DNA of 64,000 nucleotides from Pyrocephalus nanus (Eukaryota > Chordata > Aves > Passeriformes > Tyrannidae), in the NCBI GenBank assembly GCA_038380795.1, contig CM076266.1:38772425-38836424 (forward strand). Reading direction: 5' to 3'. Made by a program: the position numbers and the translations under genes. Within the stretch, counting starts at the first letter, position 1; each line of letters opens with the position of its first letter. The notes under the pieces were generated by a model, which worked only from the letters and a program-made list of their open reading frames with translations, was not told the origin of the DNA and did no database searches. This document shows positions 40,117-50,830 of the stretch, in pieces.

Positions 40117-41193
40117 AAAAGGCTACTTAAATCCATTTTTTTAAGACTAGCACTTGCACTGTCTGTCACATGATTGTTAGAGAGCCCAAGCTGCGTGAAG
40201 GCATGTCATGCCTTGGTCTAAGAACAAGCACTGACAACTTTTTGCACAGTTCTGCAGCCACCACAGTGTCATTTTTATGTAGACACAGCAGTGCTCATGG
40301 CATGTATGAGGTGTCTTGGACTGAAAGGTGCTGTAGCCTTATGCTCTAAGGTACAGCAAAACAACTCAGAGTATGGAAACAGCTGTGGCCTCTGGGCAGC
40401 CCTCAAGGAATCACACCAGCTTTTTAGTAATTAATAACAATGGGCTTTAATCAAGATGGCACTTTTTAAAGTAACTGTAGCTAGTGAAAAGACATTTCAT
40501 AAGGCAGCGCCACCTTTTACACAGAGCAACATCATTCAGAGTTCCGGACTTCAACGGAGGCATTATTCTCTTCCTGAAATGTTTTGCATCTGAAAGGCAG
40601 TGCTGCTGGAGTGCTGATGCCAGCCACACAATTTACTGGCAATGTTTTATATTCACACAATTCCTCCTTCTTTATTTCACAGGAGAAGCCAAACTTCAAA
40701 CCTCCAGACTAAGTGGGACCATTTGAATCTGCTTTTAGCTTCCTAATAATTTTCTTAATCAAAACTTAGGAAAAAAAGGCCATACAAATAGGAAGAGGCT
40801 TTCTGGTTCCAAGGTTGGGTTAGGCTGGTAGGAATCTGATTGTTATTTCCTGATCTGGAAGCTTCCAAGTTGACAAAATTAGCTCTGAAATATTAAGAAA
40901 TACTGAGAATGTATTTCTACATTGAAATCCACAGGAACTGTAGATGCTTCACAGTGTCACAGGATTTGGCTTGAAATTACATTACAAAAAGCAGAAGGGA
41001 AAAAGTGAGTCTTTTTCACAGATTCAGCTGCTGTAATACTATGGTAGAAAGAGCTAGACGTACAGAGAAAAAAGATTGCTGAAAGACCACAAGTTAAAGT
41101 ACCTTGTAAATTCACACCATAATAGCTTCTGCCAAGACTCTCCTGGAAAGCAGCAAAAGCTGCTTATGGTGACCTGAAATAAGATACAAGATG

Positions 41194-41207
41194 AAAAAAA
41201 AAAAAAA
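41194..41207. repeat. poly(A) tract, 14 A
   Basis: Fourteen uninterrupted A. Simple sequence. Confidence 0.9.
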
Positions 41208-42159
41208 TCTACTTGAAAATTCCATCAGGAAAACATAAATGAAACTCAAATATGTTTTTTCTTTTACAAAGCCATCAATATCGCAAGGTCTTTAAAATTC
41301 ACTGGAAGTTGCTCTAACACCCAGGATTCCATTTCCATTCAGGGAAAAGTAAAGAAATTGGAGTAATTTCACAAATAAAAATGGTGTTCTGTGTTAGGGA
41401 GATGTGCAAGTGATGGTGCATTCAAAAGGTCATCCGAAGCGGTCAAGACCTTAGAAGTGAATGTGCAACAAACCTCTGTGAAAGTCAAATTCTGCTCATT
41501 ACCTTGATTCACAGTTTCAAAGTTCAGAAACTTAAACATCTAAATCCAGGCATACCTGTTTGACAGTGATCTGCTGGATGACCCAGTTCAGCCAAATGCA
41601 AGGTTTGCTATGGTCAAGTATTTGTGCCTGTGTGTGGTATCTGTGTCATAATGTCTTGTGTAGGTGTTGCCAGTGCCAGCAATCTCTCCTCTGCCTACCC
41701 ACGGATATTTTTTTAAAGTGTTCATACAATGAACATTTGGGGTGGTTCCTTAGGGGTGGTTTTCCAAAGGATTTACAGATTTCACAATTTTATGGCAACT
41801 TGTATTGAAACTACTACCACATATCAGTGGAAAACAAAAAACCAGCTGTGATGAAAGTTAGACTTACAGTGTCTAAAAACTGATAAAGTGAAAAAGGAAG
41901 TAAACAGATATCTATTTTATGTGTTAAGTATACATGTTGAAGTTGTGTATTATATGGCACTGAAGAGTTGGAATCTTAAATTATCTCCACCTGGAGGATG
42001 AAACTTCTGTAACTTGTAGTTGGCAATACTCAGTGAGATTAATCAGTTGTGAATCTCATGCCCAGCAGCAGTGATAGCTTCATTACTTCATTCTTTAGGC
42101 TGTGTATTTCACTGTGTTTGGCTGAACATCTCAACACTTGAGATCATATCCTTTCAATT

Positions 42160-42468
42160 TGAAGACTTTTTTTTTTTTCTCCAGCAGAGAAAACATTAAA
42201 ACCTGAACTCTGTGAAGAGTCTCACTGCCTGGCTGTGAGTGGTAGTGTAGAAGACAAGGTACCCACTGATGCTGAGCTTCTCCTGGGATCCTCAATGGGA
42301 TGTTTGGGACAGTTTGACAGTATCATGTGCTTCTCTTGCCTGGGCCATGTCTCCTCCTCTGTCAGATTTCCCCTCATAGAAAAGCAAAAGATCTCTCTAG
42401 TTTTTTGCTATAAGCGGCAGCTGAAGACTTATTTGATTATTTTACTCAGCAGTACACTTTTCCAGTGA
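42160..42468 (+). other. candidate terminal exon: strong acceptor followed by about 94 open codons
   Basis: A T12 run plus ctccag (AG at 42183-42184) forms a strong 3' splice-site shape. The frame that reads gag aaa aca from 42187 stays open to a TGA at about 42468; upstream it is closed by TGA at 42160-42162, right before the pyrimidine tract. That is the arrangement expected of a last coding exon. The deduced peptide has six cysteines, including a C-F-S-C pair, but no family I recognise. A possible donor (gacaag|gtaccc) lies inside at about 42258. No other exons of a matching gene were found. It remains a hypothesis. Confidence 0.2.
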
Positions 42469-45046
42469 TACACAACATGTAGAGGGATTTTGTTGGTTTG
42501 TTATCCCACTCCTATTTTCTATTGCTATATATAAATGCAAAAGCACCCTTAAAGATACTTTTACATCTTAATATGTATTGAAATCAAATGCTCTAGGTGT
42601 AACATTTTCCTCTGGAGCCAAAATCCAAATTCACGTGGTTTCAGTGGAGGGAATTCCTGTGACTTCAGATGTCCTATGTGTGTGTATGTGTGAGTTCAAA
42701 ATCAAGCTGAACCATTAACATCAGAGGCAACATAATTTTAATTTGTACAGAACTGTTTTTCACCCAGATATTCTTTGAAATATTCCATGTATTTGCTTTT
42801 AGTCTAGATGTACCTGTACATGTTGCTGTTGTTTTGCCATATGATCTTGGGCAAACCCACACAGATCCCCCAATCTTTGTTCATTTTATTTGTTTACTGC
42901 ATGGCTGGTGAAGAGAGCAACTGCTTTACAAATTGTGAATCACTGTACTGATGGAGGTCATGCAAATTCTTTAGACAAGTGATAACTTCTATATACAGCA
43001 ATGTGTAATTTACACTGATTATGTACATATTACTAACCTATTCAGTACAGATGCGTACGGAAACCCAGATAGCAATATATTAGACTAAATCCCATAGCAT
43101 TCTGATAAACAACATGGCCATCCTCTCAGATGAATGGAAATGTTATCAGTGTAAAACAATTACATTAATCTTGTATATTTTACCTACTTATTTAAAAAAT
43201 TAAGCAGAAATGGGAGCGTGAGGTTAAATTGCTCTGAAGCTTCAGGTGACTTTGTATCTGAAGTTGAAAACTGTTTCAAACTTTGCAATTCCTCCTGCCT
43301 TAACAGCTAGTCAAAGGGAAATGCCAGATCCACTTCCACCTCTCCCCTCATACAAACACAACAATTGTACCTCTCAGTATTGGAGAGGCAACTTGCAAGC
43401 ATTTTTTGATTGTTTATGTGAGGAAATCTTGTCCAATATTTTTTTTCCTTTATGCATTTTGCATTTGGAACTCCTTAGTGTTTACATTGTCATCCTGAGC
43501 ATGATATTCCAGAAGAATGATATCATTATTTATACTTTGCCCTCAGAAATCTGTTTAATATAATTGTGACTTTTTCAGTTTAAGGTAAACATTAACAATT
43601 GATGAAAGCTCAGTCTTTTACCTCCTCCCTTGGTAGCTGTTTGTTAAAATCTGCTATTGAGCAGCAGTCAAATTAAGAAAGTGGTGTTATTTCAACAAAG
43701 CCAGAGACCTTCTTTTGCTTGTAAATATTAGTACATCCTGCAAGCACTGGTGAGTGCTGCCAGCCATCCTGTCACTTAAACAGAGTCAAGACTGATGGAG
43801 GCCAAGTTTCTGTCAAGATCTGAAACTCAATGCACTAGCTCAGGAGTTCAGTGTATACATTTTTATTTTCACATCTACTCTTTTTATGTCAACAAACTTT
43901 ATGGGTGCTGGTTTCTGTCACACTCCAAAATAATTAACCCTGAAAGAACATTTTATTTAATGTTTTAAGGAGCCAGGATTTGGTAACAGGGTAAAAAAAG
44001 CCAGATCACAAGCTGACATCATGTAAAACAGCCAAGTGGCAGGACATTTAATAGATGGGTGGCCCAGAAAGCCACAGAAAATGTATATGTGTAACACCTA
44101 AATTAGGGCTCTCATGAAGATTCAGATGTGTTACAGACATACTCTCTCTTCACTCAAAACAGGTAGGATGAAATAATGAATAAACATGGATCAACAATAA
44201 GCAAGTGGGGATTTGCAGGTGAGTTACTGCGTGCATACATGGAGCTGTTGTTATTGTAAGTGATGGTCTGTAAATATACTACCAAGAATTGGTGAATTCG
44301 GTTAACTTTCTGTGATCAAAGTAAGCACATTTCTTCTGTTGGAAATAGAAAAAAAAAAAATTAACATAAATCAGGGCTAATTCCCTGTTTTAAGACTCAA
44401 CTGAAACTTTAGGTTTCAAGTATGTTCAGCTCACACAATACCTTTTCCTCTTCATATGCTACTCTTTTCTCAATTCTCACAACCCCTCTAACTTTTCTTT
44501 TTCCTTCGCTCTTGACTTTGTACCTTGTACCACATGAAAAAGACTTTTTTTCCCCTCATCTACTGAACATTTCATTTCTTCTCTTTGAATTCTGACTCTG
44601 AGGCTTTTCTTGTTGATTGCTTCACTTGTCCTATTAACTGGGAGCTGTCTTTGCTATTTATGCCTCAGTACAAATTTAGCTAGCTGAAAGAAAAAACGTT
44701 CTAACATATAGGTCCTTCAGGAATAACCCACAGAAATAGCTGGTGGCATAGGGACTCAAAATCAGTTTAATTCCACAGCGTTGATTATTCTTCTATGTTT
44801 TTAAAACTGTGAAAAGAAAGGGCCTGAATGAATCTAGACTCCTAATTTCCACCAAAACTATTTTTGAGCCCAGAAAAAAACCCAACCTGTATATTTGGTT
44901 TGGTTTGGCTTTGTTTTTTAATAGAACATGAAGCTCCTCACAATAAATTTGTAATTAAAAAATAAACCATTTTTGAACACAAAGTACACCCCTACCCCAG
45001 GAAACAGTTGGTCGAATATCTAGCCTTGCTTGAATATTAGCTTGCA
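42469..45046. other. non-coding stretch, no gene seen
   Basis: Contains a short TG microsatellite at 42677-42692 and an A-rich run near 44349. A 105-codon + frame (43246-43563) is unrecognised. Confidence 0.55.
42677..42692. repeat. short (TG)n microsatellite, interrupted
   Basis: About eight TG-type units with one TA interruption. Confidence 0.8.
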
Positions 45047-45720
45047 TTGGGTAGAAAGAGAGAGAAAAATATTGATCTAATGCAAAATTATGGCATGTTA
45101 GAAAGAAAGTATTTTAATGTCACCAGTTTTAGACCAGCTGCTGAAGTTTTGACGTTTGCATCAGAGCACTCTTGCTTATCGTGTGAAATGCATAGTAAAG
45201 GCCCAATGTCTCCAAACTGCCAGGAAAGCTTGTCCTTATTTTTGATGTGTAACATAGCACAGAGAAATAAATTTGGAAAACTGAAAAACAACAGGAGGTT
45301 GGGAAGCGATTTTTGGTATCGTAGGCCCAATCCTTTAATGGCGTATACAGAATGCATCTGCTCCTGACGTTGGGAGTGACTCAGAGACCAGTCGTGTTAA
45401 AGTTGAGCATGTGCAGGAGCCTTTGCTAGAACCAGACAAATAAACAATAACGCTTTCCCATATATTAGAGAATTCTAGCAACTGTGAATCCCAGCTATCC
45501 TTTCTAAATTGCACGATTAACAGTGTGTTTCTAATTACCAACTAATCAAATCAAGCCTTTCGGCATGTAAATAGGACTCTGGGACTTTTAATAAGGTCTC
45601 CACTGCATGATTGCTCTTGGGATAGCAATTAGTTTGGTTTCTGCTTCCATTGATAAAGCAGCAGTAGAGTGGAACAAAACTGCTTGCATGCCCTCCAGTT
45701 CATAAATGAAGTTACTGGGA
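45047..45720. promoter_or_regulatory. candidate conserved non-coding element
   Basis: About ten CpGs survive in this A+T-rich block. The sequence is dense in motif-like words: gacgtt and gagtgactca-type AP-1/CREB words near 45366-45380, forkhead/SOX-like aaataaacaataac near 45438-45451, homeodomain-like taattaccaactaat near 45532-45546. The 106-codon + frame and 89-codon - frame (45047-45367) lie over one another and are probably by-products. Composition and motif texture are like vertebrate developmental enhancers; conservation is not testable here. Confidence 0.35.
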
Positions 45721-47594
45721 GGTGCCTTTGATGAGGTGAGGGGGAAGGACTTGATGGCCTCCAAAGAAGAGGTGGATTTGCTTTGACAATGTTATTCTTT
45801 GACTTGTCTTACTTAATGGCAAAGCTAGATGTGGTACCTTCTGCTTTTACAAAGCTAAATTCAGTATTTGCTGCACTGGTGTTATCAACAAGGCAAGAAA
45901 TTGTGCCAGTGCCATTCATTGAGTGGCTAGAATAGATGTTAAGACTTACAAAAAAATATCCAAATCTTGAGCTTTTTCCTTGCACAAAGAAATTTCAATT
46001 TAATAAGGTAATCTAATAATACTAATAATATCTAATAATACAATCTAATATATACAATAATTTTAACTATCACCAGATAGAATTTGGATAATTTCCTCTA
46101 TAGCTCATGTTTTATGTGACAGCCCAATTAATTTTAAATCTGCAAGGAAAAAACCACCTTCTGATCTGCAAGGGTAAACACATTTTGTTTTCTTGTCGTG
46201 TGCAGCTGATCTCCCTTGATTGTGAAAAGTAGCTTGAATAAAGCTTTCTTTAGCATACCATTCTTACAAAAAAGCCTCAGATCAACATTCCCTCCTTCTT
46301 CCCTTCTTGGAAAATAAATGAGCCACCACTAAGCTACCCTGTATTCTCCATTTCACAAATGTTTCCTTGGGTTTTTCTCTCCTTGTCTTCCTATGACAAA
46401 TATTCCACAGTAGGCAGATTCCTGACCTGCAATACAGAATGTTGCTAAAAGAAACATTGCTGTCAGATGCCCGCATCAAATCCAATAAGCCATATCCAGC
46501 TTCATGTTGACAGTTGCATTTTTTTCCTAATGAATATTTTAGCCTTGCTTGACCATCAACCATATGGCAGGTTTGTCCTGTGGGTAAGTTTATTATTAAC
46601 AGATTGCAGCTGGAGGTACAATAACTACGTGTAACTGTGACATTGCACTAATTGATCAAGACATCTCCAAAACAAGATGCAGAGAGTGGCCACAGCAAAA
46701 ACCTTAAGATTACTGTTTGGGGAGCATAAAGGCAAACAAACGCTTCTGTCATGAACAAAGTACCTTAAAAACTGAAAGTGTTCTACTTAGTGGTTTCAGA
46801 AAAAGGAATTTATTTCAAACAGACTTCTTTTGATGGGAAAAAGACATTATTTAGGCCAAAGTTAAGTCTGCACACCAGAAGCTCAAACAATTAAATCACC
46901 AAATCTGCTGGGTGCCTTCAGTCCATACTTTCCCTTCTAATCCTGCTGTCATAGCAGAGGGTGACTGAAGTTTAAGAACAGCATGTGTAACATTAATCCA
47001 TTGCTTTCCATTAAGGTCAGAGAGTTAGATTTTTGATGGGAGGGAGAAAAAAACCACCTCATTAGGGATTAGGTAGAAGTTAGCTGGCTACTGTTCGGGG
47101 ATAACTACTAAATAAACTGCTCAATGTGAATTGCTTGCCTTGTATGTGTCTCCTGGTAAATTTATTTCTCATATGTTTTTGCCAAGCTTGATGAAATGAT
47201 CTTGAAATGAATGGAGCAAATCAGATTAATTCATTGGTTTAGTGTTTTATCTTTGTAGGCTGAGGCTGTCAAACTTTTAAAAAAGCACTGTCAAGTATAG
47301 AGCACTTGTCAAACAACCTGCAGACATCAAGGTTTAAAAGACAAAGCTCTTCCAAACTTCTAATTTAATGAAAGGGTGAGTTACAGCTTATGCAGGAATG
47401 AAAAGTGTGTGTGAAGAAGAAAATATGATGACTCCATGCAAAGTATCAGATAACTAGCACCAGGCTTGGACTGGAGCCAAAATAAAAAGTGCTTTGTTGG
47501 CATGTCAAGACTGCAAAGAATATTTTGCAAATTCTGTGTCAATTGAGCAGATTGGATAAAGCATGAGCAAAACAGTCCCTGGTGCTCTCCTGGT
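45721..47594. other. non-coding stretch, no gene seen
   Basis: A+T-rich DNA with one simple repeat (46009-46060). No gene or element recognised. Confidence 0.55.
46009..46060. repeat. imperfect AATCTAATAAT repeat
   Basis: Repeated taatctaataat-type words over about 50 bases. Simple sequence of slippage type. Confidence 0.7.
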
Positions 47595-47987
47595 TTAATG
47601 CTTGGAGTGAGATGAACTGTGATCACAGTATGGTGAGTCTTTCATGAAGAATGTTTCATGCTTTATGTTTAGGTCTTGCTTCACAAACACTGACAAAATA
47701 GACTTCAGTTTGCACTTGGTGATCCGCTCTTGCAGATTCTTGACAAATGTATTGTGCAAGCAGGGCTTATGATTTGTACACAGTCTGATCCCTTTTAGTA
47801 GGCACCTGGATATTTTGAAGTAGAATGGGTGCACTTTAGTTGCATGGTATCTTTTACCTTGTCTAATTGGATGGTACAATTCTTGTAAACAGCTGGAGGC
47901 CTGACTGACCTTGTGGATTACAATTCTCCTATGGAGAAATGGGAGAGCCTGAATTTTGGCAGTTCTTTCCTGAAATGAAATTTCCAC
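47595..47987 (-). other. 130-codon open frame, unrecognised, cysteine-bearing
   Basis: A - frame from a GTG at 47987 (open about nine codons further upstream) to a TAA at about 47595. An acceptor-like tttcatttcag lies within its start region near 47970. The deduced product is basic, with Cys residues in the pattern C-x7-C-x5-C near its middle, and it ends in a His/Ser-rich tail. There is no domain I recognise and no matching exons nearby. By rough reckoning about one frame this long is expected by chance in the window. Confidence 0.12.
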
Positions 47988-48852
47988 AAAAGATGTCTCA
48001 GTTTGGAAGGGTCATCACTGATCTTAACAGAGAATTAGAGCAAAAGAATGCCTGCACTTGGAAGGAGTTTACAATGCAGTTTACAATTTCTTCATAAAAT
48101 AGTTCTAAAGCTTGACTGTACTGGCATCTTCTAAAGGAAGATGAATTATGGGCTCAGATTGCACACTGGATGTTATAATATTATATGACTAGAAGAAGCC
48201 ATAACAGAATTCTTTTTTTTTTTTCTCTAGCAGAAAGTGACTGTATAATCCAAAGCACTCTAACAGTTATGATTCCTTGTTGATTCTGGTTTATGTGTGC
48301 TTTGCTCCCCTGGCTGCCCCACTGAGGTCTTGTGCATGTCTACGCATTAATAAATATCCAAGTCCAGTGGTAGATATTTGAGATTTTGAATGCAGTTACT
48401 TCAATAACATCCTTGCATAAACTTTCTATCTCTCTTAAACTTACATTCCGTCTCCACAAGCTCAGCTGCTGAAAAAGATTTTTTATTAAAGCCAGAGAAA
48501 TATTTGACACAAAGAGATTGATAAATCTCTAACCCATATGATAGCAACCAATAGTCTTGGTAAAGAACAGGGCAAGGGAAGCTCTAATGTATTTTTCTCC
48601 ATGGGAGGAATGAAGTACAACAGCAAGTTTTTATTTAGGTATTTCATTTTATTGTATGATTTTCACACTGGAAAGGTATATTACTCAAGTTGTATCATCA
48701 CCTAGTAAAACATGCTTGAATTTGGATATTCTGGTGGAAGATCTGCAATGTAAAGCTTCATAAAGGTGAGATTTTGCAGGGCAGAAGTTTAACTCCACTG
48801 CTGTACTTGTAAAGCCTCTGAAACACAGGTGCAGAACTGTACAGATGCAGTT
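47988..48852. other. non-coding stretch, no gene seen
   Basis: Contains T12-ctctagcag at 48213-48233, another splice-acceptor-shaped tract with no long frame after it. Otherwise unremarkable up to the CR1 3' end. Confidence 0.55.
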
Positions 48853-50830
48853 ACAGAACCACAGGACCACAGAATATGACAAGTTGGAAGGGACCCACAA
48901 GGATCATTGAGTCCAACCCTCGGCCCTGCACAGGACCATCCCCAAGAGTCACATCATGTGCCTGACAGTACCATCCAAATGCTTCTTGAACTCCGTCAGG
49001 CTTGGTGATGTGACCACTTCCCTGGGGAGCCTCTTCCAGCATCCAACGACACCCTAGGGGAAGAACCTCTTCCCCAGCCTAAACCCAGCCTAAACCTCCC
49101 CTGACACAACTTCAGGCCATTCCCTCAGGTCCTGTCACTGGTCACCACAGAGAAGAGATCAGAGCCTGCCCCTCCTCTTCCCCTCACAAGGAAGTTGTAA
49201 CTGCAATGAGATCTCCCCTCAGCCTCTTCTCCTCCAGGCTGAACAGACCAAGTGACCTCAGCCACTCTTCATACAGCTTCCCCTCAAGGCCCTTCACCAT
49301 CTTCATTTCCTTCCTTTGGACACTCTAACAGCTTAATATCTTTCTTAGATTGCAGCACCCAAAACTGTACACAATATTCAAGGTAAGGCTGCCCCAGCAC
49401 AGAGCAGAGCACAGTGGGACAATCCCCTCCCTCAGCTGGCTGGTGATGCTTTGCCTGATGCCCTGAGGACACGGTTGGCCCTCCTGGCTGCCAGGGCACT
49501 GCTGACTCAGATTCAACTTGCCATTGACCAGGACCCCCAGGTCCTTTTCCACGGCACTGCTTTCCAGCATCTCATTCCCCAGTCTGCATGTACATCCAGA
49601 GTTGCCCCATCCCAGGAGCAGAATCCAGCACTTCCCCTTGTCAAATTCACATGGCTTGTGATTGCCCAGTCCTTTAATTTGTGGAGATCTCTCTGCAGGG
49701 CCTCCCTGCCTTCAAGGGAGTCAACAGCTCATCCCAGTTTTGTGTCATCTGAAAACTTGCTCAGTATCCTTTCCAGTCCTGTGTTCACATCATTTATGAA
49801 GATGTTGAAGAGCACAGGATCTGAGATGGAGCCGTGTGGAATCCCACTAGTGACAGGCCGCCAGTCTGATGTCACCCCATGTTACCCTCTGTGCTCTACT
49901 TGTGAGCCAAGTGCTCACCCGCCCTGTGATGTGTTTATCCAGCTGTGGGCTGGACAGTTTGTCCAGAAGGATCTTGTGAAAGACAGTATGGAAAACTTTA
50001 CTGAAATCCAAAAAGATGACATCAACTAGCTTCCCTTGATCAGCTAGGTGGCTTACCTTGTCATAAAGGAAATCAGGTTTGATAAGCAGGACTTTTCTTC
50101 CATGAAGCTATGCTGACTGTGACCGATAACTGTTTTGTCTTTCAGGTGTTTTTCAATACCTCCCAGAATAATCTCCATAACTTTACCAGGCACTGAAGTA
50201 AATCTGACAGCCCTGTAGTTTCCCAGGTCCTCCTTCTTGCCCTTCCTGAAAATCGGGACAATGTTCACCACTTCCAGTCAGCATGGATTTCTCCAGATTC
50301 CCAAGATTGCTCAAAAATGATCGAGAGGTTTTGTGATGACATCAGCCAGCTCTTGGAGGATTCTCGGATGAATCCCATCAGGCCCCATAGATTTGTAGGG
50401 ATCCAGCTTGACCAGTAGCTCCCACACAATTTCAGGGTTGGCTGGGAGTTGATTATTCTCGCAGTCATGGTACTCTAGCTCAGGGCACTGAGACCCTCTT
50501 GGTCCATCATCCATGTTGAAGACACAGGCAAAGAAAGCATTAAACATCTCTGTCCCCGTTTGTGAGGTGACCATCCTCATCCTGTAACAAGCTGATGATA
50601 TTTCTATACTGCCTATTGCCATTATTGTATTTGAAAAAAACTCTTTTTATTGTCCCCCACATTTCTGGCAGCTTCAACTCCAGTTGAGCTTTGGCTGCCT
50701 GAATCTTCTGCCTACAGCGGCAAGCAGAATCCTCTTTACTGCATCTGTGCAGAAATGTGGGATTGGAAGCTGCAGTGGGAGTGCCATTTAATACAGCACA
50801 TAGTGGGTCTTGGAGCACTGCGAGGAGAGC
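48853..50830 (-). mobile_element. CR1 non-LTR retrotransposon, 5'-truncated copy 2
   Basis: About 2 kb of CR1 in reverse orientation. The 3' end lies at the low-coordinate side. On the + strand it reads cagaatatgac then aagttggaagggaccc, the reverse complement of the CR1 3' tail. The element extends through the 3' region and most of the reverse transcriptase to the linker before it. The exact 5' boundary (50740-50830) is uncertain because similarity fades. It is inverted relative to copy 1 and of the same or a sister subfamily. It is longer than copy 1 by about 0.8 kb at the 5' side. Confidence 0.95.
48940..50800 (-). pseudogene. CR1 ORF2 reverse transcriptase remnant
   Basis: Reading down the - strand: AKAQLELKLPEM with a following FFKY block (about 50640-50720, the linker before the polymerase), EMFNAFFACVF (about 50530-50560), SMGPDGIHPRILQELADV (about 50340-50400), NYRAVRFTSVPGKVME (about 50170-50220) and HSQHSFMEEKSCLSNLISF (about 50055-50115). 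Then come LDFSKVFHTVFHKILLDKL (about 49960-50015), [11 protein letters not shown] (about 49735-49770) and [10 protein letters not shown] (about 49360-49395). The fragments sit in different frames, and the frame after SDDTKLG closes in a TGA. The polymerase-fold blocks are recognisable but the gene is dead. Confidence 0.93.

Larger units (their letters stand above)
32894..42159. other. non-coding stretch, no gene seen
   Basis: About 9 kb without a supportable gene. It holds three short tandem or inverted repeats and an A14 run, listed separately. A 159-codon + frame (39187-39666) is unusually long for its A+T content but matches no family I know. Near 40440-40730 there is a CpG-retaining patch that could be regulatory. 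Confidence 0.5.
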
